This document shows positions 19,632 to 26,203 of a stretch of 64,000 nt of DNA, piece by piece. Under the pieces are notes generated by a model, which searched no databases, was not told the DNA's origin, and was given only the letters and a program-made list of their open reading frames with translations. The DNA is from Streptomyces ureilyticus (lineage in GTDB: Bacteria > Actinomycetota > Actinomycetes > Streptomycetales > Streptomycetaceae). The translations under genes were made by a program, and so were the position numbers. The stretch is from assembly GCF_011045025.1 (NCBI RefSeq), contig NZ_JAAKZX010000021.1:1-64000 (forward strand). The letters run 5' to 3'. Position 1 is the first letter of the stretch; the number at the start of each line of letters is the position of its first letter.

Positions 19632-19871
19632 TCATCGGCCGACCCCCTTCGTCGCCGTCACGGTCGAGGTCTCGGCCGCCACTCCTGCCCCGATGGGCGC
19701 GAGGCGGGCCGCGGCGCGCAGGAAGTCCAGTGAGCGGTGGGCCACCGCGGAGGCGGCGAGCGAGTGCCGGGGCAGGTCAAAAGCGACCGCGCCGAGCGAC
19801 CCGTTGATCTCCACGCGGAGCGCGTTCTTGCGCCCGGTGGCGAACCTCGTCGCCTCGTAGAACAAAACGAC
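19632..19871 (-). pseudogene. Gfo/Idh/MocA oxidoreductase, C-terminal fragment
   Basis: FYEATRFATGRKNALRVEIN and GSLGAVAFDL match the beta-sheet C-terminal domain of Gfo/Idh/MocA sugar dehydrogenases. The N-terminal NAD-binding half is missing and no start fits. Downstream on the same strand (19500-19635) a short ATGA-coupled reading frame ends in FDAAFARKD in a neighbouring frame, perhaps another fragment of a sugar-catabolic gene. Confidence 0.6.
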
Positions 19872-19938
19872 CCTTGAGCTGCCGGCAGACCGTCTACTGT
19901 GGCGTCTTTGTTGCCATCGGCTCGGCTGCGGTCGGCGG

Positions 19939-21423
19939 TCACCGTCCACCGTGTCCGCCGAGTCGGCCGTCGCGACGCGCGTCAGTGTTCTGGATCTGCC
20001 ATCTCTGGTTGTCGCCGCCCCAGCACGCCCACAGCTGCACCTTGAAGGTGGCGGTGTTCACGTCGAGGCAGAGGCCGGAGTGAACGCTGCGGATGGTGCC
20101 GTCAGCGCCCACCGTCCAACGCTGGTTGTCGCCGCCGTTACACGCCCACGTGCCGACCACGGTGCCGTTCGTCGTCCCGCTGCTGTACGCATCCAGGCAC
20201 TTCTGGCCCCCGACTGCGGTGATCTGTCCGCCGGCCGTCAAGGTCCACTGCTGGCCATCCGTGTTGGCGCAGGTGTACACCTGGACCTGGATGTTCGCCG
20301 TGGTCCCGCCGGGAATGTCCAGACAGCGCCCGGTGCTGACGTTGCGCAGCAGGCTGGTCGGGGCCGGGACGTCGCCATCCAAGCCCCAGCCGTATCTGAG
20401 ACGCTCGCGGCCGCCGGCGCTGGGGGTGCTGAGCGTGAGGTTGGTACCGGTGCCGTGCAGTTTCTGCATGGCATACCAGTCGTCGCCCTGGCCGGCGCGT
20501 ATCTTCCCGCCCAGCCCGGGCCAGTAGATGGAGCCGATCCGCAGTTCTCGGAGCACCGTGGTGGTGGCCCGGAAGTAGCGCACGAAGTTGTCGGTGCTGC
20601 CGGCGTCGTGGTAGTTGAGCCCGGTATCCATCGGCGCGCCGAACTCGTCGACGACAGTGCGGTCGGCGCAGGAGCCGATCGCGTCCCGCAGGTACGCCAC
20701 CCACTGGTCGTAGGTCTTCGCGCCGCTGAAGAACGTGTAGTGGTGCAGCGACAGGAACGTCCCGTCAAGGCGGCGGTCGGCGCACATGGATCTGATGTCA
20801 GTGTTCAGGCCGGCGCCGCTGACGAAGATGCGGTTCCGCGGAATCGACGGGCGGCTGCTGATCCAGTTGCTCACCACGTTCGCCCACTCGCCGGCGCTGT
20901 GCCCTCCTGGTTCGTTCATCGGCTCGAAGTAGACGAGGCTGTTCGTGCCGTACCGGGCAAGCACGGTGTTCCACATGGTGTCGAAGGCGCTCGGGTTGAC
21001 GATGCGACCGTCGCGGGCGGCCACCCCGTCGTCCCAGTAGGAGAGGACGACCTTGAATCCCTTCGCGGTGGCTGCGTCTATCGCGCCCGTATACGCGCTC
21101 CACCAGCTCGTCCCGACTGTGTAGGTGTTGATCGGGAGCCGAACGGTGTTGGCGCCGAGGTTGTTCTCGAAGCCGGTGTAGATGGCGTTGGATTTCGCCA
21201 CGACCGTCTGGTAGCTGTCGGAGCCGCTCAATCCGTGCAGGACCAGCGGTCCACCGTGGAAGTTGTCACCGAGCCGGGCCCAGTTGACGCCGCGGAACTG
21301 GGCGGTGTCGGCGGCGGCCGGCGAGGCGTCGCTCTGGTGCTCGACGACCGCGAGCGCGCTGAGAGCGGTCAGGATGCAGGCGAGCGCCCGGGCGAGGTAG
21401 CGCCGGCGATGGGTGTGGGGCAT
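19939..21423 (-). CDS. secreted GH5-type glycosidase with RICIN domain
   Basis: Secreted retaining glycosidase, 494 aa from ATG 21423 (GGGAAGG site upstream; the frame is open further but lacks a signal). Signal peptide is about residues 1-37. The TIM barrel has NTVRLPIN, the acid/base Glu in YFEPMNEPGG, HHYTFF and the nucleophile Glu in VVDEFGAP, the layout of GH5/clan A cellulase-like enzymes. A C-terminal RICIN lectin (about 362-480) has three repeats with GQQW, NQRW and NQRW. Exact specificity (glucan, mannan, xylan) cannot be told. It is flanked by decayed sugar genes on both sides. Confidence 0.85.
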   Translation of the reverse strand: MPHTHRRRYLARALACILTALSALAVVEHQSDASPAAADTAQFRGVNWARLGDNFHGGPLVLHGLSGSDSYQTVVAKSNAIYTGFENNLGANTVRLPINTYTVGTSWWSAYTGAIDAATAKGFKVVLSYWDDGVAARDGRIVNPSAFDTMWNTVLARYGTNSLVYFEPMNEPGGHSAGEWANVVSNWISSRPSIPRNRIFVSGAGLNTDIRSMCADRRLDGTFLSLHHYTFFSGAKTYDQWVAYLRDAIGSCADRTVVDEFGAPMDTGLNYHDAGSTDNFVRYFRATTTVLRELRIGSIYWPGLGGKIRAGQGDDWYAMQKLHGTGTNLTLSTPSAGGRERLRYGWGLDGDVPAPTSLLRNVSTGRCLDIPGGTTANIQVQVYTCANTDGQQWTLTAGGQITAVGGQKCLDAYSSGTTNGTVVGTWACNGGDNQRWTVGADGTIRSVHSGLCLDVNTATFKVQLWACWGGDNQRWQIQNTDARRDGRLGGHGGR

Positions 21424-21674
21424 GGTCGCGCCTTCCCGGTTGGCGGTGTGGTCACGTCTGCGCTGTGCAGGATCTGTTGACGTTGGCCGCCTGCCGGCAG
21501 CCGGCCGAGCCGGCGCGGAGCTTGCCCTCTCCGCGCCGGCCCCCTCCCAGATCGCTCGCGCAGCGAGCATGTCAGCGTCATGCCGCTGCCGTTGGCGCCT
21601 GGAAAGCCTCGCTCCCGGCTTCGCCCGGATCTCCGGTCAGCAGGTGGAGTTGGTCTGGGTGAGTAGCCCATCCG

Positions 21675-22140
21675 TCACAGCAGGGAGATGTGGTCGCCGC
21701 CGGCGTTGGGGTCCATGCCCTGGTACAGAAACTGCAACTGGCACGGGTTCAACGGCACGGTCTGGTCGTCACCGGCCCGGATCAGTTCCCCGTGGCTGAA
21801 GTCCCGGGTCCACGCCGGGCCCGAGAACGTCACGTTGCAGGAGCGGGCGAACGGGCTCGACTCCGTCATCTCGTTCTCGGCAACGACGCTGTTGAACTCG
21901 CGGTTGAGAACCGACATGTGGGGGCTGTCGGAGAACTTGTACGTACCGACCGGGGCGCCAAAGTAGCGGCCCTTTTCCGCCGCCGAGGCGCCCAATGTGG
22001 ACGCCGCGTCGGCGGTGCCCGTGAACAGCGGCACCGTGCCGGCCACGACCAATCCGGCTGGCAGGGCTAACAGCAGGGGCAGGATCGGCTCGGGCCCGGG
22101 GCCGCCGCGGCGGATCAGCCGAGTGCACGAATTCGTTCAT
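21675..22140 (-). pseudogene. chimeric remnant: GH10 xylanase start fused to GH62 arabinofuranosidase end
   Basis: The N-terminal part, [15 protein letters not shown] and [14 protein letters not shown], is the start of a Streptomyces GH10 xylanase. After ENEMT the protein changes to [21 protein letters not shown] and [17 protein letters not shown], the C-terminus of a GH62 arabinofuranosidase. The join lies near base 21865. The putative ATG at 22140 is in a different frame from the signal sequence [15 protein letters not shown], so a frameshift is also present. Two neighbouring hemicellulase genes were evidently merged by one deletion. The product would have neither catalytic centre. Confidence 0.78.
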
Positions 22141-22483
22141 CACCGGCACCTTTCGAAGTCGGAGCCACGTCACTGTGTTGGCGCCAGCAATCCGTAGATC
22201 GCTTTTGGCTTCCACTTTCAAAGGTCATGAATGAGGCACGTTACGCGTCGACGACTAGAAGATTGACAGATTGTCATGGTCCAATCAAGAGGGAGTCGTC
22301 GATATATGTGGGCCTTGGCCGTCGTGCAACTAACCGAAGAAGCGGGACTATTTGCGGCCACCCCTCATAACCTTTTCAGGCGGCGAATTGGAGTGCCGGA
22401 CGCGTGTAAATCGCGGCAGTTTTCGTTATCGGCGGCCGGCTTGAACAGTCGCAGTCGCCGTAGTGCCGAAAAGCACGGTGCCG
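22141..22483. other. promoter-like intergenic region
   Basis: AT-richer than its surroundings, with no coding similarity seen. It carried the promoter of the decayed xylanase gene and contains the inverted repeat listed at 22264. Confidence 0.4.
22264..22276. promoter_or_regulatory. TGACA-N3-TGTCA inverted repeat
   Basis: TGACAGATTGTCA lies about 125 bp upstream of the broken xylanase start, in a locally AT-rich patch. The TTGACA could also be a -35 element on the plus strand. It is a possible operator left behind after the gene decayed. Confidence 0.3.
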
Positions 22484-23425
22484 TCACCGCACGCGAAGAC
22501 TTGGGTGCCGACTCAAGCGGCCCTCAGGCGAGTTGGCCGAGTAACCCAGCCTCGACGCCGGCAACCGGCCCGCAGCCGACCTCGGCCGATCGGCTCCCAT
22601 CACGACGGCATTCTCGGTCGCCCCGGCGAGCGCAGGTTTGTCGGGCACCGTGGCCGACCGCGCCAGCGGGGCGGGGAGCAGCGCCAGGGCGACGATCAGC
22701 CGCTCAAGGGGCACCAGTTCGTCGGCGGTCCGGCCGCAGTCCGCACAGGATCGGGTGTGCCGGGTGATGCGCTTACGCCACAGCGTGCTCGGTACGCCGT
22801 CCCAGCCCCCCAGCGCGGCGGTCAGCTGTGGGCACCGGGGGCTGGCTTCCAGCGCGGCGACGAGTGACCGGCTCAGCTCCAGCTGGTTGCGCATGCGCTG
22901 GACGCGCACACCCGCGTGAGCGACGCTCGTTCCCAGCGCCGCCGCGAGCTCCGCCCTCGTCAGCCGGCCCGCGGTCTCCAGCCACCACAGCGACAGCAGC
23001 GCCCGGGCGTCCGGGTCGAGCCATCGACTGGCGCGTACGGTCTTTCGGCGATGACCGGACAGCTCGACGTGGATCAGGGCCAGGTTCTCGGCGTCGGCGT
23101 CCGGCGGGTCGGCCATCTCGTCGAGGGGGGCCGTCCGTTCGGCGTCCGCCTGCCGCCGGTGCAGATGGGTGCTGATCTGTCGTGTCGTGATCGTGGCCAG
23201 CCAGGGCCGGAAGCACTCCGGGGCGCGCAGCGTGCGCAGCTCAGGAAGTGCCCGCAGCATCGTCTCCTGCACCACGTCGTCGACGTCCGCAAGCTCACCC
23301 AGTGCCCTGCGCACGATCGCGTATACCAGCGGCAGGTACGTCGCGGCCAGGTCGTCGAGCGCTCGTGGATCGCCGGCCTGTGCGGCGACAACCAGGCTCG
23401 TCTCGTCGGCTCGGCCGGCTCGCAT
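22484..23425 (-). CDS. ECF-type sigma-70 factor with C-terminal zinc-finger-like segment
   Basis: RNA polymerase sigma factor, 313 aa from ATG 23425, the first start that precedes region 2. Region 2 reads GDPRALDDLAATYLPLVYAIVRRALG and DVDDVVQETMLRALPEL; region 4 is about residues 125-190 (RLTRAELAAALGTSVAHAGVRVQRMR). A His-x3-Cys-x2-Cys motif follows (HTRSCADCGR), then LERLIVALALLPAPL and a Pro/Ser-rich tail. Many actinobacterial relatives of this type are fused to long extracellular or catalytic C-terminal regions, so this one may be shortened. No anti-sigma gene is adjacent. It may control lectin-enzyme genes of the segment, which is speculative. Confidence 0.8.
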   Translation of the reverse strand: MRAGRADETSLVVAAQAGDPRALDDLAATYLPLVYAIVRRALGELADVDDVVQETMLRALPELRTLRAPECFRPWLATITTRQISTHLHRRQADAERTAPLDEMADPPDADAENLALIHVELSGHRRKTVRASRWLDPDARALLSLWWLETAGRLTRAELAAALGTSVAHAGVRVQRMRNQLELSRSLVAALEASPRCPQLTAALGGWDGVPSTLWRKRITRHTRSCADCGRTADELVPLERLIVALALLPAPLARSATVPDKPALAGATENAVVMGADRPRSAAGRLPASRLGYSANSPEGRLSRHPSLRVR

Positions 23426-23544
23426 CACGAGCCCATACACGTTGCCTCGGGCGAGGCCGCCCCAGGTGCCGCGCACGTCGCCACCCTCGGGTTCGCACGC
23501 ACGATCGACTCGGGCGCGGCCGGCTGGTAATGCTGGGCGGCCCA

Positions 23545-23862
23545 TCATCGCCCCAGCCGTCCGCCATCAACGGGAAGAACGATGCCGTTGACATAGTCCG
23601 ACATTGGGGAGGCGAGGAACACCGTGGCCCCGGCGAGATCGTCGGCGCGTCTCCAGCGACCGGCCGGGATCCGGCAAAGGATCGCCTGGTTGCGCTGGGA
23701 GTCCGCGCGTAACGGCTCGGTGTTGTCGGTGGCGATGTAGCCCGGTGCGATGGCGTTGACGTTGACGCCGCGCCCGCCCCACTCCTTCGCCGGGGCCGGC
23801 GCCTCGGCGACCCGGCTCTCGATCTCGAGGGTGCGGGCCCCGCGGTAGACAACCACCTTCAT
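23545..23862 (-). pseudogene. chimera: zinc-alcohol-dehydrogenase start joined to SDR (KduD-like) end
   Basis: The first 27 residues, [22 protein letters not shown], are the N-terminus of a medium-chain zinc dehydrogenase. From [22 protein letters not shown] onward the protein is the last third of a classical SDR close to 2-deoxy-D-gluconate 3-dehydrogenase ([18 protein letters not shown]). Translation is in frame with a good GGAGG site, so a 105-aa hybrid could be made, but both catalytic centres are missing. The enolase-superfamily remnant lies upstream on the same strand. Confidence 0.75.
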
Positions 23863-23999
23863 CGATCCTCCATCTCCATGGTGTCGAACGTCCCTTCCGC
23901 GGTGGATCGGCATGTCCAGGGGTGACCGCGAGCAGCCGCCGGCCGGCCTGCTCCGGCCGTATGTGCGGTCCGTCGGGTGCGTGTGCCGTTCGCTGACGG

Positions 24000-24823
24000 G
24001 CCGCGGTCGTCACCGTTTCGTCGATCCGGATGCCCAGGCCCGGCGTGTCGCCGAGCACAAAGGCGCCGTCCTCGACGTGCAGGTCCATCGAGATGCCGAT
24101 CGACGGCTGCAGGCCCTGCAGTTCGCTGACGAGGTGGTTGGGCACCGACGTCGCGGCGTGCAGCAGCGCGACAGGCGTGTTGCCGATCGGGCTGACCGGC
24201 AGGTCGTAGGCGTGCGCCAGCGCGGCGACACGCAGGAAGTGGGTGACTCCCCAGACCGCGGCCGTCTGGACGATGTCGACGCCTCCCGCCGCGATCAGCG
24301 GGCGGAACTGCTCGAGGCCGGTGAGGTTCTCCCCACTGGCGACCGCCGTCCGTACGCCACGGCTGACAGCGGCCAGGCCGTCGGCGTCCCAGCGCCGGAC
24401 CGGCTCCTCGATCCAGGTCAGGTCGAGTGTGCGTTCCAATTCACCGACGTGGCGTACCGTCTGCTTGCGGCTCCAGGACTCGTTCGCATCCAGCATGAGC
24501 CCTGGCTGGGTACCGTGCGCAGCCTCGGTCAATGCCTCGCGCACGAGCAACAGCCGGAGCCGGTCACGCTCAATGTCCAGGCCGCCCTTGAGCTTCGCCG
24601 CCCTCAGCCCGCGTTCGGCATAGACCTCGTAGGTGGCGACGGGCTCGTCGTCGGTGAGGCCGATGTCCAGGCCGGAGGCGTAGGCGTGGACCATGCGGTC
24701 GTCGCCGCCGAGCAACCGCCACAGCGGCTCACCCACGGCCTGTGCCTTGACGCCATTGGCGTCACCGACAGGTCGACCCCAACGCTGCGCCGTCGTCAGG
24801 CTTCTGTACCCGGTGATGCGCAT
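24000..24823 (-). pseudogene. enolase-superfamily (mandelate racemase/sugar-acid dehydratase) gene with internal deletion
   Basis: Starts MRITGYRSLTTAQRWGRPVG, a normal family N-terminus, then jumps after DANG to VKAQAVGEPLWRLLGG, which usually lies about 90-100 residues later; the capping-domain segment between is lost. The barrel is present: RAAKLKGG (Lys), LDANESW, WIEEP and SGEN metal ligands, then SPIGNTPVALLHAA. The end is also abnormal: after PGLGIRIDET the frame runs on into unrelated sequence. The start lies three bases after the stop of the permease remnant, as in an ABC-importer/sugar-acid operon. Confidence 0.78.
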
Positions 24824-24826
24824 GCG

Positions 24827-25089
24827 TCAGCCCTTCGTCGCGCCGTCAGCGATCTGGCGCTGCAGGAACAGGTAGGTCACCAACACGGGTAGCCCGGCGA
24901 TCAGGACACCGGCTGCGAAGGTGGTTTGACGTATGAGGACGCTGTGGCGTCGCCGGAGTTCCAGTCCCAGACGACGAGCTTGCCCTTCGAACCACCGGAC
25001 GCCGAATCCGGGGCGGAGGCGCTTCCGTAGCCGGCTAAGACAACGGTCCCGGCAACCAGGATCGCCGCCCACAGTGTTCGCTGCTTCAT
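24827..25089 (-). pseudogene. collapsed ABC sugar importer: binding-protein start plus permease end
   Basis: From ATG 25089, MKQRTLWAAILVAGTVVLAG then SGGSKGKLVVWDWNSGD is the start of a family 1 sugar-binding lipoprotein. The lipobox Cys is replaced by Tyr (LAGYGS). Near 24940 the sequence changes frame and becomes TTFAAGVLIAGLPVLVTYLF then LQRQIADGATKG, the last residues of a MalG-type permease. Most of the binding protein, the first permease and most of the second are deleted. The GntR gene is divergent. Confidence 0.78.
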
Positions 25090-25150
25090 TGCTCTGCCCC
25101 ACTCTGCTGAGGTGGCCGGCTGTCCGGCAGTTGAGGTTGAGGAGGAACGC

Positions 25151-25185
25151 AACTCGTATGACGTATGTAACTCGTATGACGTATG
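25151..25185. promoter_or_regulatory. tandem operator-like repeats between GntR gene and collapsed sugar operon
   Basis: AACTCGTATGACGTATG occurs twice in a row (25151-25167 and 25169-25185) with one base between, followed by ACGTCAAC. It sits 65-100 bp upstream of the GntR start and about 60 bp before the divergent ATG at 25089, where an autoregulatory GntR site is expected. Confidence 0.6.
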
Positions 25186-25249
25186 ACGTCAACCGGATGC
25201 CCTATAGTTGGCGAGCATCCGTGGTAGGGCACGGATCCCGGGGGGTGTC

Positions 25250-26020
25250 ATGACGGCAGTACCGCAGTCATCCGCAGAGGTCTCCCAGGCCCCCGCCTGG
25301 AGTCGGCGCCCGGCGAACCTTGCCGCCGCGGTCACGGCTGAGCTGGTGGAGCGGATCGTCCGTGGAGTCCATCCGTCCGGTTCGCCGTTACCCTCCGAGC
25401 CCGTGCTCTGCGAGACCTTCTCGGTCAGCCGCACCGTGGTCCGCGAGGCGGTGAAGATTCTTCAGGAGAAGGGGCTGGTGCAGGTCCGCCAGGGCGCCGG
25501 CACGATGGTTACCCCGCCGGCGATGTGGAACATGCTTGACGAGCTGGTCCTCGGCGCCACCATCGCCGAAGACGAGAGCCTGGCCATCCTCGATCACCTC
25601 GTCGCGACCCGCCGCGTGCTGGAGTCCGATATGGCCAACGTGGCCGCCCGCCTGGCGAACGCCGAGGTGATCGACCAGCTACGCAGTCTGCTGGAGCGGA
25701 TGGATGAGCTCGTCGACGACCCCGCTTCGTACCACGAAGAGGACCGGGCGTTCCACGACACCGTCATGCAGGCATCGGGGAACCGCATCGGCCGAGCCGT
25801 GGTCCGTTCGCTGGAGCGCCAGGTCATCAACTCTGCCCGTTACATGGGCCGAACCGGCCGCACCTTCTGCGTCACGTCCAACCAAGGCCATCGGCGCATC
25901 TACGAGCGGATCGCCGCGCACGACCCCAAGGGTGCGGCCGAGGCGATGTTCACCCACATCACCGAGGCGTGGGTCGTGCGCCGCAGCGGGCCGGGCGAGC
26001 CGACCGGGCTGCGGCGTTAG
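25250..26020 (+). CDS. GntR-family regulator, FadR/FCD subfamily
   Basis: Sugar-acid-type repressor, 256 aa from ATG 25250. The winged helix at about 22-90 reads LPSEPVLCETFSVSRTVVREAVKILQEKGLVQVRQGAGT. The FCD effector domain carries the usual metal ligands: Asp and His in EEDRAFHD, His in HRRIYER and His in MFTHITEAW. FadR/FCD proteins commonly sense uronates, aldonates or similar acids. It looks intact, while its apparent divergent target operon has been reduced to fragments, so it may now be an orphan or act elsewhere in the segment. Confidence 0.92.
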   Translation: MTAVPQSSAEVSQAPAWSRRPANLAAAVTAELVERIVRGVHPSGSPLPSEPVLCETFSVSRTVVREAVKILQEKGLVQVRQGAGTMVTPPAMWNMLDELVLGATIAEDESLAILDHLVATRRVLESDMANVAARLANAEVIDQLRSLLERMDELVDDPASYHEEDRAFHDTVMQASGNRIGRAVVRSLERQVINSARYMGRTGRTFCVTSNQGHRRIYERIAAHDPKGAAEAMFTHITEAWVVRRSGPGEPTGLRR

Positions 26021-26162
26021 AGGATGGTGCTGCTGGCGACTTCACCTGTCCGGGCCTTGGCACACCCCGCTGAACGACCGGAAAGAGCCAGAGTCGCCGG
26101 CATTGCGTCCAGATCGACCGAGGCGCGGTAGGGCCCGCACCCACTCGGGCCCCACTGCCGGC

Positions 26163-26189
26163 ATCCGCTCCTGTCTCAAAGGAGCGGAT
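26163..26189. terminator. bidirectional hairpin between GntR and beta-helix genes
   Basis: ATCCGCTCC (26163-26171) pairs with GGAGCGGAT (26181-26189). It lies between convergent gene ends, 15 bp beyond the beta-helix protein stop. Confidence 0.6.
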
Positions 26190-26203
26190 AGGCGTTGATT
26201 CCG

